Below are positions 1 through 8,633 of a stretch of DNA of 64,000 nt, piece by piece; position 1 is the first letter of the stretch; every line of letters starts with the position of its first letter. The stretch lies in NCBI GenBank assembly GCA_019694555.1, contig JAIBBS010000006.1, forward strand, positions 1-64,000. The letters run 5' to 3'. Source of the DNA: Nannocystaceae bacterium (lineage in GTDB: Bacteria > Myxococcota_A > Polyangia > Nannocystales > Nannocystaceae). Both the position numbers and the translations under genes were made by a program. Under the pieces are notes generated by a model. That model saw only the letters and a list, made by a program, of their open reading frames with translations, was not told where the DNA came from and did no database searches.

Positions 1-353
1 CGGGCGTGCGCGCGCTGTGGGCGTGGCACCTGGGCTGGGCGCCCGCGCGGCTCGCCGGCGGCACGCGCTGGCAAGCCGCGCTGTTGGCCGAGGCCCTGGT
101 CGATCCCTATCCCGCAGTGCGCGCGGTCGCGTGGCGATCGCTGCTGCAGCTGTTGCCCGAGGCGCCGCGGTTGCCCGACGGCGTGTTGCCCGGCCCCGAC
201 GAGCAGGCGTGGGCCCGCGACGCCGCGCGGGCGCTGGCGCCCGATCGCAGCGGCGACGCGGTGCTGCGCAGCAGCGACGGTTCGCTCGATCACGCGCGCG
301 TGCGCGCGCTGCAGGCCGATCGCGATCCCCAGCCCATCACGTTGGCCGAGTGA
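1..353 (+). CDS. C-terminal end of a probable multihaem cytochrome/HEAT-repeat protein (partial)
   Basis: The reading frame is open at the left edge, so only the last 117 or so residues are in the window. The visible part contains a WHLGW motif, a DPYPAVRAVAWRSL HEAT-like helix pair and an ending PITLAE. From memory this pattern matches the C-terminus of multihaem c-type cytochromes that carry TPR/HEAT repeats, common in Planctomycetes and delta-proteobacteria, where the tail closes with a similar IAE sequence. No CxxCH lies in the visible part, so the cytochrome assignment is inferred from the tail alone. A GTG at position 6 could be read as a start but lies inside the conserved region and is probably internal. 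Confidence 0.5.
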   Translation, partial: GVRALWAWHLGWAPARLAGGTRWQAALLAEALVDPYPAVRAVAWRSLLQLLPEAPRLPDGVLPGPDEQAWARDAARALAPDRSGDAVLRSSDGSLDHARVRALQADRDPQPITLAE

Positions 354-496
354 GCACCGCCGCGGTGCCAGCTTCGCGAGGCTCGGGTCTCGCTCGGCCG
401 CGCCGCAGCTGTGCGGTCGACCCCCCATCTTTCATCGACGCTCTACGCAATCCGCCGGCACTGCTCGTGAGACATTGTCCCGCGGGGGTGAGCAGC

Positions 497-2197
497 GTGC
501 AGCACCGACGGGGAGCACTCGTGTCGGCGATCGCAGCGATCGCGGTCTTGCAGCCATTGGGCTGCTACACCGGGCTCGACGGGCGCGCCAGCGGTGAGGG
601 CCCGGGCGGCGGCAGCAGTGCCGACGGGGGCAGCTCGACCGCGGGCGGCGAGGACGGTGGCGACGATGGCGTCGGCGCCGACTTCGAGCCGGCGCCGGTA
701 CGCCTGCGGTTGTTGCTCGCGCGACAGTATCGCCACAGCGTCCGCGATCTCCTCGGTGCGGCCGCGCAGGCCGCCGCGACGCCGCCGGTCGACGCGGCCA
801 TCAACGGCTTCGACTCGGTCGCGGCGGCGCAGCTGGCCCTGACCGACGCCAAGGTCGAGGCCTACGAGGCCTCGGCGCGCGCGGTCGCGGACGCGGCCGA
901 TGCGACGCTGCTCGCGGCGCACCACAGCTGCGTGCCCAGCGGACCCGCGGACGACGCGTGCATGCGCGAGTTCATCAGCGGCTTCGGGCGCCTGGCGTTC
1001 CGCCGCGACGTCAGCCCCGACGAGCTCGACGACTACGCTGCGGTCGCGACCGCGGCCGCCAGCGACTTCGACGACTTCGAGTACGGCAAGCGCACCGTGG
1101 TCGCGACGATGCTGCAGTCGCCCAACTTCCTGTACATGGTCGAGATCGGCGAGCCCGGCGACACGCCGGGCATCCGTCGCCTGACCGGACTCGAGCTCGC
1201 GACGCGGCTGTCGTTCTTCCTGCGCGACACCACGCCCGACGCCGCGTTGCTCGATCTCGCCGAGGCCGGCGGGCTCGACGACGCCGCGGGCGTGCGCGAG
1301 GCCGCGACCGCGATGCTCGAGAGCACCGAGGCGCGCGAGTCGCTGGCCGACTTCGCCTCGGAGGTCTACCGCCTGCGCGAGCTCGCGACGGTGCCCAAGG
1401 ATCCGACGGTGTACCCGAGCTTCACGCCCGCGTTGGCCGCGTCGATGGCCAAGGAGACGCTCGCGGTGCTCGGCGACATCGTGTGGGAACGCGACGGCGA
1501 CGTGCGCGAGCTGTTCGACGCCGACTTCACCTACGTCGACGCGCAGCTGGCCGCGCACTACGGCCTGCCCGATCCGGCGCAGTACGGCGAGAGCTTCACG
1601 CGCGTCACGTTGCCGGCCGAGCAGCTGCGCGGCGGTCTGCTCGGGCACGCCGGCATGCTGTCGCTGCTGGGCCACGTGACCTCGACCTCGCCGACCTACC
1701 GCGGCAAGTTCGTGCGACAGCAGCTGCTGTGCCAGGCGATCCCGGCGCCGCCCAACAACGTCGACACGCAGCTGCCCCAGGGCGAACAGTGGCAGACCAT
1801 GCGCGAGCGGCTCGAGGCGCACATGTCCGAGCCCAGCTGCGCGGGTTGCCACAAGATGATGGATCCCATCGGCCTGGGGCTGGAGAACTACGACGGCGTG
1901 GGGCTGTTCCGCACCACCGAGAACGGCGCGACCATCGACGCCAACGCCGACCTCGACGGCGTCGCGTTCGCCGGCGCGCGGACGCTGGGCACGGCGATCC
2001 GCGAGCACACCGACAGCGCGCCGTGCCTGATGCGCAACCTCTTCCGTCACGCCACCGGCCACATCGAGGTCGACGGCGAGCAGGGGGAGCTCGACGAGAT
2101 CGCGGCTGCGTTCGCCGACGACGGCTACCGCATGAAGACGCTGATGGTCGAGCTGGTCGCGAGCCCTGCGTTCCGCATGGTCGGAGACGCAACCTGA
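497..2197 (+). CDS. DUF1592/DUF1588 planctomycete-type surface lipoprotein (copy 1)
   Basis: The 566-residue product has a short hydrophobic N-terminus ending at a cysteine (LQPLGC), then a Gly/Ser/Asp-rich linker. It follows the planctomycete-type architecture: a DUF1587-like segment (RQYRHSVRDLLG, about residue 75), a DUF1595-like segment (FGRLAFRRDVS), DUF1592 (LQSPNFLYMVEIGE; LELATRLSFFLRDTTPD), DUF1588 with a haem-like CAGCH at residues 448-452 followed by MDPIGLGLENYD, and DUF1585 at the C-terminus. The GTG at 497 is chosen because GGGGGTGAG lies about 6 nt upstream; GTG 488 is possible. It is followed 25 nt later by a DUF1552 protein, the usual partner. The biochemical role of these families is unknown; export to the cell surface is inferred from the lipobox. 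Confidence 0.8.
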   Translation: MQHRRGALVSAIAAIAVLQPLGCYTGLDGRASGEGPGGGSSADGGSSTAGGEDGGDDGVGADFEPAPVRLRLLLARQYRHSVRDLLGAAAQAAATPPVDAAINGFDSVAAAQLALTDAKVEAYEASARAVADAADATLLAAHHSCVPSGPADDACMREFISGFGRLAFRRDVSPDELDDYAAVATAAASDFDDFEYGKRTVVATMLQSPNFLYMVEIGEPGDTPGIRRLTGLELATRLSFFLRDTTPDAALLDLAEAGGLDDAAGVREAATAMLESTEARESLADFASEVYRLRELATVPKDPTVYPSFTPALAASMAKETLAVLGDIVWERDGDVRELFDADFTYVDAQLAAHYGLPDPAQYGESFTRVTLPAEQLRGGLLGHAGMLSLLGHVTSTSPTYRGKFVRQQLLCQAIPAPPNNVDTQLPQGEQWQTMRERLEAHMSEPSCAGCHKMMDPIGLGLENYDGVGLFRTTENGATIDANADLDGVAFAGARTLGTAIREHTDSAPCLMRNLFRHATGHIEVDGEQGELDEIAAAFADDGYRMKTLMVELVASPAFRMVGDAT

Positions 2198-2222
2198 GAC
2201 ATCCCGGCGGAGGCGCAACGTC

Positions 2223-3608
2223 ATGATCATCAAGAGCCCTCGTTCACGCTTCGCACTCAGCCGCCGCACCATGCTGCGCGGCGTCGCCGGTGGTGCCACG
2301 GTCGCGCTCGCGCTGCCGTTGCTCGACGCGATGCTCGACGACCACGGCGAGGCGCTCGCCGCCGGCGGTGCGCTGCCCCGGCGCTTGCTGACGTGGTTTT
2401 GGGGCAACGGCGTCGCGCTCAACGACCCCAACGACGGCAACAGCGGCCTGCGCTGGACGCCGGCGAGCCAGGGGCCGGCCTACGAGCTCACGCCGCAGCT
2501 GCAGCCGTTCGCGAACGTCCGCGACTACGTCTCGATCCTCTCGGGCTTCTCGGTCGGCGCCGCGGTGCCGGGCCGCCGTGGTCACCACGACGGCTGTGCC
2601 ATGTTCGCCGGGCACCCGTTCATCGAGCTGCCCGCCGGCAACGCCAACTACGCGTCGAAGTTCGGCGGGCCGACCATCGATCAGGTCGCGGCGGCGAGCA
2701 TCGGCTCGCAGACGTACCTGCCGTCGCTGCAGCTGGCGGTGTCCAAGCGCATCATCGGCAGCGAGGGACCGACGCTGCAGTATCTGTCGCACAAGGGGCC
2801 CGACGAGCCGCTGCCGCAGATCTTCGATCCCCGCGAGGCGTGGACCAAGCTGTTCGGCTCGTTCACCGTGCCCGACGATCCGTCCAAGCCCCATCGCATC
2901 GCCAGCCTCGACACCGTCAAGGCCGACGTCGAGCGGCTCAAGCAGCGGGTCGGCGCGGCCGATCGCATGCGCCTCGATGCGCACCTGGCCAGCGTCGAGC
3001 AGATCCGTTCGCAGATCGACGCACTCGCGCCGCTGTGCGAGATCCCGCCGATGACGCAGCAGAACAACGACGACATCGAGGGCCAGGAGCAGCTGCAGGC
3101 GGTCAACGCGGCGATGTCCGACCTGGTGGTGATGGCATTCCAGTGCGACGTCACCCGCGTCGTCAGCGTGCAGTTCACCGGCTCGGTCGGCTACACCGTG
3201 TTCAACACCGTCGGCGCGACCATGGGCCACCACGATCTGACCCACGACGCGGGCCAGAACGACATGGTGGATGCCGCGACCATCTTCACCATGCAGCAGC
3301 TGGCGTACCTGCTCGAGCAGCTGCACGGTGCCAGCGAGGGCGCGGGCAACATCCTCGACAACAGCGTGCTGTTCGCCTCGAGCGACGCGTCCTCGGGCCT
3401 GACCCACTCGACAAGCGACATGCCGATCGTGCTCGCGGGCGGCGGTGGCGGCACGCTGGTCCACCCCGGCATCCACTACCGCTCGCCCAGCGGCGAGAAC
3501 ACCTCGGACATCCTGCTCGCGATGCTGCAGTGCGTGGTGCCCGAGGCCACCGAGGTCGGCTCGGGCAACGGCCACTCGACCACGCCGCTGGCCGCCCTGC
3601 TGGCCTGA
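2223..3608 (+). CDS. DUF1552 (HXXSHH-family) Tat-exported protein (copy 1)
   Basis: The 461-residue product begins with a twin-arginine-type signal (SRRTMLRG, then a hydrophobic run to about residue 38). It continues with the DUF1552 fold, including the TWFWGNGV stretch, a long central helix region and the family's histidine motif in the form HHDLTH at residues 336-341. It sits 25 nt after the DUF1592 gene and is surely co-transcribed with it. DUF1552 is known as an uncharacterised family almost always paired with DUF1592. The second pair at 14576-17686 is a paralogue. Tat export implies folding in the cytoplasm, possibly with a cofactor, which is inference. Confidence 0.82.
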   Translation: MIIKSPRSRFALSRRTMLRGVAGGATVALALPLLDAMLDDHGEALAAGGALPRRLLTWFWGNGVALNDPNDGNSGLRWTPASQGPAYELTPQLQPFANVRDYVSILSGFSVGAAVPGRRGHHDGCAMFAGHPFIELPAGNANYASKFGGPTIDQVAAASIGSQTYLPSLQLAVSKRIIGSEGPTLQYLSHKGPDEPLPQIFDPREAWTKLFGSFTVPDDPSKPHRIASLDTVKADVERLKQRVGAADRMRLDAHLASVEQIRSQIDALAPLCEIPPMTQQNNDDIEGQEQLQAVNAAMSDLVVMAFQCDVTRVVSVQFTGSVGYTVFNTVGATMGHHDLTHDAGQNDMVDAATIFTMQQLAYLLEQLHGASEGAGNILDNSVLFASSDASSGLTHSTSDMPIVLAGGGGGTLVHPGIHYRSPSGENTSDILLAMLQCVVPEATEVGSGNGHSTTPLAALLA

Positions 3609-3617
3609 GCGCGCGAC

Positions 3618-4094
3618 TCACTCGCCGCGGCAGTTGGCGAACAGCGGCGCCGCGGGGTCGCAGCCGCAGCGGCCGTCGATGCACGCGCCCGCTGTGCCGA
3701 TCCACGTGCCGTCGGCACCGGGGCCGCACGCGGCCTTGACCGGGCACTCGGGTCGGCCCGACGCGACGAGCCGCTCGTTCGCCTCGGCCGCGTGCTTTCG
3801 CAGCACCGGCGTCGTGTCGCAGCAGCCCAGCGCGACGAAGGTGCACTCGCGGTCGGCGCGGCAGCGCTGCCATGCGATCGGCAGCACCACCGGCGGCGGC
3901 GCGTCCGTGGGCGAGGTCGCGGCGGCGCTCGGCTGCGGCGCTGCCGGCTGTGGCGTCGCGGGCTGCGGCGCTGCGGGCTGCGGCGCCGTGGGCCCCGGGG
4001 CTTGCGCGACGGGAGCCGCGGTCGCCGGCACTGGGTTGCACGCGCTCGACGACAGCGCGCAGAGCAAGGTCAGGAGCACCAGCGGTGGCCGCAC
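3618..4094 (-). CDS. Cys-rich lipoprotein with Pro/Ala-rich linker
   Basis: The 158-residue product has a lipoprotein signal (hydrophobic run ending LSSSAC, Cys about residue 17), then a Pro-Ala-Gln repeat linker (APQPAAPQPATPQP) and a compact domain with about nine cysteines, including GCCDTTPV and RCGCDP. The pattern of paired cysteines suggests a disulphide-bonded extracellular domain. I do not recognise a family with a known function. The GTG at 4094 is chosen because it directly precedes the signal peptide and has a TACGGT -10-like element 6 nt upstream; a longer frame reaches 4346 but adds only Arg-rich shadow sequence. It is convergent with the DUF1552 gene, with 9 nt between stops. 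Confidence 0.65.
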   Translation of the reverse strand: MRPPLVLLTLLCALSSSACNPVPATAAPVAQAPGPTAPQPAAPQPATPQPAAPQPSAAATSPTDAPPPVVLPIAWQRCRADRECTFVALGCCDTTPVLRKHAAEANERLVASGRPECPVKAACGPGADGTWIGTAGACIDGRCGCDPAAPLFANCRGE

Positions 4095-4100
4095 GATCGC

Positions 4101-4106
4101 ACCGTA
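4101..4106 (-). promoter_or_regulatory. -10-like hexamer for the Cys-rich lipoprotein
   Basis: TACGGT, preceded by GC, ends 6 nt before the GTG start at 4094, the spacing expected for a leaderless mRNA. No -35 is obvious. It belongs to the series described in the findings. Confidence 0.4.
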
Positions 4107-4182
4107 GCAGGCCTGGCGGCGGTGCGGTCGGGCGTGCGATCCGAGCCCGTCACAACCGCTGCGCCGCCGTCTCGGTCGGGGC

Positions 4183-5115
4183 ATGAGACCTCGCGCGTTC
4201 GTGTGGCTGTTGGGGTGCTTCGCTTCCGCGTGTGGCACGCCGCTGGAGGCATCGCTGCCCTCGCGCACCGAGGCACAGGCGGTGTATCTCGCTCTGGCGG
4301 GCGCGAACGCGGGCCCGGGTTGGACGTTCAACGGTGGCGACGGCACGCGCTTTCCCGACGCGAACGCAGCCTGTTCGGCCTTCGCCGACAGCTACGGCCA
4401 GGGGCTCTCGGTCGATCGACTCGAGAGCACCGCGACCGCCGGCACCAAGCGCTGCTGGGTGAAGGCGGCGCAGGACAAGACCGCGACGCAGATGACCCTG
4501 GTCCAGCTCGAGGGCGAGGACAACGCGGTCGCGCTCGCGGACGCGTCGGGCCTGGGGCCGATCGAAGCTGCGCTCACGGACATCGCCAAGGCCTGCGAGT
4601 CGGAGGTCGGCCAGCCCACCGGTCCGCAGACCTGTGCGGAGCTCGGCCGCAAGAAGCACCAGTGCGCGATGGCGCAGATCGATCGTGCGGTCGAGCTGCA
4701 AGACGGTCCGCCGTCGGTCTACGGCGCGCCCGCGTTCGATCGCTTCGGCAACATGTTCGGCAAGCTCAACCCCGAGGGCGCGACGCCGCCGCGGATCCCT
4801 CGCAGCGAGGGCGCGATCGAGTCGGAGGCCATCGGCTTCTTCCAGAGCGGCAACAGCGGCTACGCCAGCGTCGGCGAGGCCATCGCGGCGGCCAAGCGCG
4901 GCAAGCTCTTCCCCGACGTGGTCGTGCCCGCCGACCCGGCCCAGCGACTCGAGCGAGGCAACGCCGCGGCGATCTACGACTTCAAGTTCCCGTGCCCACC
5001 CGACAAGAAGGCGCCGTGGGGCTACAGCCACGGCTCGCGCAAGCGGCAGGATCGGGCGTACGACGACGCGCTGCAGCCGGGGCAAGGTGCGAAGCGCATC
5101 CAGCCCGGTGGATGA
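4183..5115 (+). CDS. Lipoprotein with possible endonuclease-fold C-terminus
   Basis: The 310-residue product has a lipobox (WLLGCFASAC, Cys about residue 17). The middle is helical and contains three scattered cysteines. The C-terminal third contains AAIYDFKFPCPPDKK, a Trp, GSRKRQDRAY and AKRIQP. The D-x-K pair within a hydrophobic strand, followed by aromatic/QxxAY helices, resembles restriction-endonuclease-fold toxin or immunity-associated domains, where YDFK carries active-site Asp and Lys. That is a weak, by-eye resemblance. It could equally be a structural surface protein. It is a single gene in its own promoter region, divergent from the Cys-rich lipoprotein, with 88 nt between them. 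Confidence 0.6.
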   Translation: MRPRAFVWLLGCFASACGTPLEASLPSRTEAQAVYLALAGANAGPGWTFNGGDGTRFPDANAACSAFADSYGQGLSVDRLESTATAGTKRCWVKAAQDKTATQMTLVQLEGEDNAVALADASGLGPIEAALTDIAKACESEVGQPTGPQTCAELGRKKHQCAMAQIDRAVELQDGPPSVYGAPAFDRFGNMFGKLNPEGATPPRIPRSEGAIESEAIGFFQSGNSGYASVGEAIAAAKRGKLFPDVVVPADPAQRLERGNAAAIYDFKFPCPPDKKAPWGYSHGSRKRQDRAYDDALQPGQGAKRIQPGG

Positions 5116-5127
5116 GCACGATCGAGA

Positions 5128-6183
5128 TCAGTGCGCCGCCACGGTGGCGTCGCGGCCACGGCTGCGGCCGCGCACGAAGCCCGGGGCGCTGCGCGGACCG
5201 TAGCGCGCGTGGTACTCGCCCGGGGTCATGCCGGTCAGCCGCGTGAAGAGCTTGCGCAGCGCCACCGGATCGCCGTAGCCCAGCGCCGCGGCGACGGTCG
5301 ACAGCGGTGCGGTGCTGCGCTCGAGGTGACGCTTGGCCGCCTCCACGCGCACGCGTTGGATGTAGCCCAGCGGCGAGTCGCCGGTGGCCTCCTTGAAGCG
5401 CCGCACGAAGTTGCGCTCGCTCATGCCGACCGCGCGTGCGAGCTCGGGCACCGCACGATCCTGCCCGGGGGCGCGCTCGATCAGATCCTGCGCGCGCAGG
5501 ATCGCGTCGTCGCCGTGATCGCGTCGGCCCGCGAGCACGGCGTAGGCCGACTGCGGTGCCTTGTTGACGTCGATGAGGAACATCTTCGCCATGCCGGCCG
5601 CGACCTCGACACCCAGGCGGCGCTCGATCAGGAAGTGCACGAGGTTGATGAACGACGTCGCGCCGCCGGCGGTGCAGATGCGACCCTGATCGACCAGCAC
5701 CGCCGCCGGCTCGAGCTGGACCCGCGGGTAGCGGGCCGCGAACTGCGGCTGGAACGCCCAGTGCGTGGTCGCGCGACGGCGCTCGAGCAGGCCCGCCTCC
5801 GCCAGCACGAACGCGCCGGTGCACGCGGACGCGAGGTCGGTGCCCGCGGCATGGCGCTCGCGGGCCCACTCGACCACCGCGCGGTTCTGCTGCAGCCGCG
5901 CCTCGATCTCGGGATCGAGCGCGCCGACGACCGCGAGATCGAAGTGCTCGCGATCGCCGAACGTCACGTCGCACGCGATCGGGACCCCGCCGGCCGTGCG
6001 CACGCGGCGATGCGCGCCGACGAAGCGGACCTCGACCGCACGCGCCTTGGGGTCGTTGGTGTACTCCGGCAGCATCTCGAGCTTGCGGAACAGATCGGCC
6101 ACGCCGATCGGCACCATCGGCGTGCAGTCTTCCATCACCACCACACCGACGCGCAGCGTTCGATCTGCCATTGGCGGATTCAT
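5128..6183 (-). CDS. GlxA-family transcriptional regulator (DJ-1/PfpI domain plus AraC HTH)
   Basis: The 351-residue product has an N-terminal DJ-1/PfpI-like amidotransferase-type domain (about residues 10-200, with the nucleophile-elbow cysteine C121 in SACTGAFVLAEAGLL). A C-terminal AraC-type double helix-turn-helix follows (about 240-330; MSERNFVRRFKEATGDSPLGYI and ALGYGDPVALRKLFTRLTGMTP). These regulators bind DNA through the HTH domains and sense an unknown ligand through the PfpI domain. It is divergent from a VOC-family gene only 61 nt away, its probable target. The start could be ATG 6183 or ATG 6171; a GAGGT motif sits 12 nt before 6171 but abuts 6183. Confidence 0.88.
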   Translation of the reverse strand: MNPPMADRTLRVGVVVMEDCTPMVPIGVADLFRKLEMLPEYTNDPKARAVEVRFVGAHRRVRTAGGVPIACDVTFGDREHFDLAVVGALDPEIEARLQQNRAVVEWARERHAAGTDLASACTGAFVLAEAGLLERRRATTHWAFQPQFAARYPRVQLEPAAVLVDQGRICTAGGATSFINLVHFLIERRLGVEVAAGMAKMFLIDVNKAPQSAYAVLAGRRDHGDDAILRAQDLIERAPGQDRAVPELARAVGMSERNFVRRFKEATGDSPLGYIQRVRVEAAKRHLERSTAPLSTVAAALGYGDPVALRKLFTRLTGMTPGEYHARYGPRSAPGFVRGRSRGRDATVAAH

Positions 6184-6207
6184 ACCTCGAAAATGGCGGA
6201 TCTGCCA
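6163..6207. promoter_or_regulatory. Candidate operator: two TGGCGGAT direct repeats 22 bp apart
   Basis: TGGCGGAT occurs at 6172-6179 and again at 6194-6201. Each copy has a near-palindromic flank: ATCTGCCA lies before the first and TCTGCCA overlaps the second. The 22-bp start-to-start distance is about two helical turns, typical of half-sites for AraC-type dimers. The first copy overlaps the start of the GlxA-type regulator gene and the second lies in the 61-bp divergent gap, so autoregulation plus control of the VOC gene is inferred. Confidence 0.45.
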
Positions 6208-6244
6208 CCTGGTCCCAGACCCACCCCGGCGCTAGACCACCGAC

Positions 6245-6688
6245 ATGTCCAAGTCCTCCCTCAATCCCCGCGGCCTCGGCAACCTCATCCCGCAGCTGGT
6301 GGTGCGCAACGGCCACGCCGCGCTGCGCTTCCTCGAGCAGGTGTTCGACGCCAAGGTCGGCCAGGTCATGCCCGGCCCCGACGGCAAGGGCCTCATGCAC
6401 GGCGCGGTCACGATCAGCGACTCGACGGTGTTCATCGCCGAGCCGTTCGGCCCCGCCGCGATCACCAGCGCGAACCTCTACGTGTTCGTGCCCGACGTCG
6501 ATGCGACCGTGGCCAAGGCCAAGGCCGCCGGCGCCGAGATCATGAACCCGCCCACCGACATGTTCTGGGGCGACCGCTGGGCGGTGATCCGCGATCCCTC
6601 GGGCACGACCTGGCAGGTCGCGACGCACGTCGAGGACGTGTCACCCGAGGAGATGCAGCGTCGCATGGCGGCCGCGCCCAAGCCGTGA
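6245..6688 (+). CDS. VOC-family (PhnB/glyoxalase-like) protein
   Basis: The 147-residue product is a typical single-chain VOC superfamily member. Features are LVVRNGHAALRFLEQVFDA in the first beta-alpha unit, PDGKGLMHGAVTISDSTVFI, then VPDVDATVAKAKAAGAEI and DMFWGDRWAVIRDPSGTTW in the second half, and an ending (VEDVSPEEMQRRM) usual in the PhnB-like subgroup. Members bind metals or small molecules and include resistance and isomerase enzymes; no substrate can be read from the sequence. The divergent GlxA-type regulator probably controls it. The gene has a GCTAGACC element 6 nt before ATG and no visible Shine-Dalgarno. Its 3' end overlaps the convergent peptidase gene by 48 bp. Confidence 0.85.
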   Translation: MSKSSLNPRGLGNLIPQLVVRNGHAALRFLEQVFDAKVGQVMPGPDGKGLMHGAVTISDSTVFIAEPFGPAAITSANLYVFVPDVDATVAKAKAAGAEIMNPPTDMFWGDRWAVIRDPSGTTWQVATHVEDVSPEEMQRRMAAAPKP

Positions 6689-8212
6689 GCGACGGCGGCC
6701 CAGCGCCGCGAGCAGCAGCCACGGCAACGCAGCGGTGCGGGGGTCCGCGCCGCTGCGGCACGTGCACGCGCCGGGTGCATCCTCGCCCTGCCCACCGGGC
6801 AGCGAGCCCGGATCGCCCGCGTCGTCGCTCGCATCGCCACCGTCGCTGCTGCTGCCGCCTTCGCCGGGTGTGCCGTCGTCGGCACCGCCACCGGTGTCAC
6901 CGCCGGGACCCGACTGCGGGGCATCGTCGACCAGCAACACCGTGCTGCCGTCGACGGTGAGCAGCGCCGGTGCCTCGCGCAGCGGCGGGCCCTCGCGCCA
7001 CTGCGCGAGGATCTCGTCGGTGACGAGCTCGGCCTCGTCGACCGCGAGGTGCCAGCGCGCCGCGACCTGGGGATCGGGCACGAGGCGACGCCAGCCGTCG
7101 TCGACGAGCCAGAGCTCGGGCGCCGCGTCCGTGCGCACCAGCAGCGGCGCCGCCGGCAACGCGGTGCCCGGCGGCAGCGACTCGAGCTCGAACGGCTGCA
7201 CGCGCAACGCCTGCCACAGCGGATCGAACGCCCACGCCGACGCCGCCGCGAGCGAGACCTCGCGCAGCACGCCCTCGGGCAGTGGTGGACGCACGCACTG
7301 CAGCTGCGCGCCCTCGGTCGACAGCAACGTGGGCTCGCCGCCCGCGTCGTCGCGCGCGTACACGAACACCGCGTGCGAGGCCCCGTCTTGCAGCAGCAGC
7401 GGCATCGGCACCTCGAACGCGTGGTTGCACGAGCCCAGCGCGTCGCACAGATCGTCGCGCTGGCGATCGGCGTGCACCACGATGTTGCGCGCGCCCGCGT
7501 CGCCGGCGGGACCGTCGAACCAGATCTCGACGTCGAGGCTGGCCTCGGGCGCGTCGGGATCCTGCGCCCAGCCGGAGATGGCCTCGCACGCGGTCGCGTC
7601 GAGCGAGCCCGTCGGCGGCGCCGCGATGTCGCAGATGCCTCCGCCGGGGCCGCCGCCCCACCACTCCCAGTGCCAGTCCTCGCTCGGTACCGTGCGACTG
7701 AAGCCGAACGACTCGCCGTGTGCAGACAGCCACTCGTAGACGCCGGCGTCGCCGGTGTTGAGATCCAGCGCGTGGCCGCTCTGATGGTTGCTGTACCCCG
7801 GCTGCGCCGCGAGGTTGCAGTTGTTGCAGCAACAGCACTCGTAGCACATGTAGAAGTACTCTTGCTCTTCCATGGTGCGGAAGCCCGACACCACGTGGAT
7901 GTCGACGCCGTCCTGCTCCGCGGCCGCGGCCATCACCCAGAACGCGTTCGCGGTGTCCTTCTCCACCGGCTTGCTGTCGAGGTGAACGACCGTGATCTCG
8001 AACGGGTCGCCCTGCGAGTAGCCGGTGTCGACGCTCTGGGCGCAGTCGAACGTGGGCGCCGCGGTGGGATCGAGGCCACCGGAGAGTTCGTGCCACGGCG
8101 GCGGCGCTTCGTTGCCACACACCGTCGAGCTGGGCGCGAGCGCGGGCTCGTGCAGCTGCGCGGTCAGGGCAGGCAGCGACGCGAACAGCAGGGGGGCGAG
8201 CAGCAGCGGCAT
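6641..8212 (-). CDS. Secreted M15-type (VanY-like) metallopeptidase with MYXO-CTERM-like tail
   Basis: The 523-residue product has an N-terminal signal peptide (MPLLLAPLLFASLPALTA). An M15 D-Ala-D-Ala carboxypeptidase/DacB-like domain spans about residues 65-190. The zinc motif SNHQSGHALD (H143, D150) and the second motif EDWHWEW (H181) are intact, so an active Zn peptidase is likely, acting on peptidoglycan or surface peptides. A Cys cluster, CYECCCCNNC, is inserted at residues 123-132, just before the first zinc motif. A long beta-rich region, a Gly/Ser/Asp linker and a C-terminal tail follow: CTCRSGA, a hydrophobic segment, then GRRRSR, as in MYXO-CTERM sorting signals. The ATG start at 8212 is set by the signal peptide; the frame is open further upstream. 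Confidence 0.82.
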   Translation of the reverse strand: MPLLLAPLLFASLPALTAQLHEPALAPSSTVCGNEAPPPWHELSGGLDPTAAPTFDCAQSVDTGYSQGDPFEITVVHLDSKPVEKDTANAFWVMAAAAEQDGVDIHVVSGFRTMEEQEYFYMCYECCCCNNCNLAAQPGYSNHQSGHALDLNTGDAGVYEWLSAHGESFGFSRTVPSEDWHWEWWGGGPGGGICDIAAPPTGSLDATACEAISGWAQDPDAPEASLDVEIWFDGPAGDAGARNIVVHADRQRDDLCDALGSCNHAFEVPMPLLLQDGASHAVFVYARDDAGGEPTLLSTEGAQLQCVRPPLPEGVLREVSLAAASAWAFDPLWQALRVQPFELESLPPGTALPAAPLLVRTDAAPELWLVDDGWRRLVPDPQVAARWHLAVDEAELVTDEILAQWREGPPLREAPALLTVDGSTVLLVDDAPQSGPGGDTGGGADDGTPGEGGSSSDGGDASDDAGDPGSLPGGQGEDAPGACTCRSGADPRTAALPWLLLAALGRRRSRLGRGRHATLHLLG

Positions 8213-8633
8213 CGTCGAGTCGGGAGCCTCACCGCAACAGTACCCACCGCCGCGCAGCCGCGCCCCCGCGCTCGCGCGCGCCTGCGCGAAACTGCGTAGC
8301 TGGGATCGCGCAGCGGCGCGGGGTTTGTGCGAATCGTGCGCGGCGGCGCGCGGGCCAGGGCCGATCCCCGAGCGTGCCATGGGGCTCGGGCACGGGTTGC
8401 CGCGCCCACGCCCGGGTTCCCGCGATCGCTCGCAAACCCGGTCTGCGGCAGAGAATTCGCGGTTCGCGGAACAGTTCGCCCGCGCGACCAACTTTTTGCG
8501 CAGGGCCCCGGAAAGCCGCCCGGCATCGGGAGTCTCACACGTCGGAGCTTGTGCGGGCCGAGGCCCGAGGCTCCCTCCGCCTGGTTCTCGCGCCGCGTTC
8601 CACGACGCCGTCGCCGAGCGAGGAAGGTCCACC
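8213..8633. other. Divergent intergenic region, 421 bp, no gene seen
   Basis: This separates the minus-strand M15 peptidase from the plus-strand DUF1549-like lipoprotein. Toward the peptidase, a TACTGT -10-like hexamer on the minus strand (8237-8242) ends 24 nt before its start. Toward the lipoprotein there is an AGGAAGG ribosome-binding site at 8621-8627. The frames in between look like GC-driven shadows and no RNA structure is evident. Confidence 0.5.
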
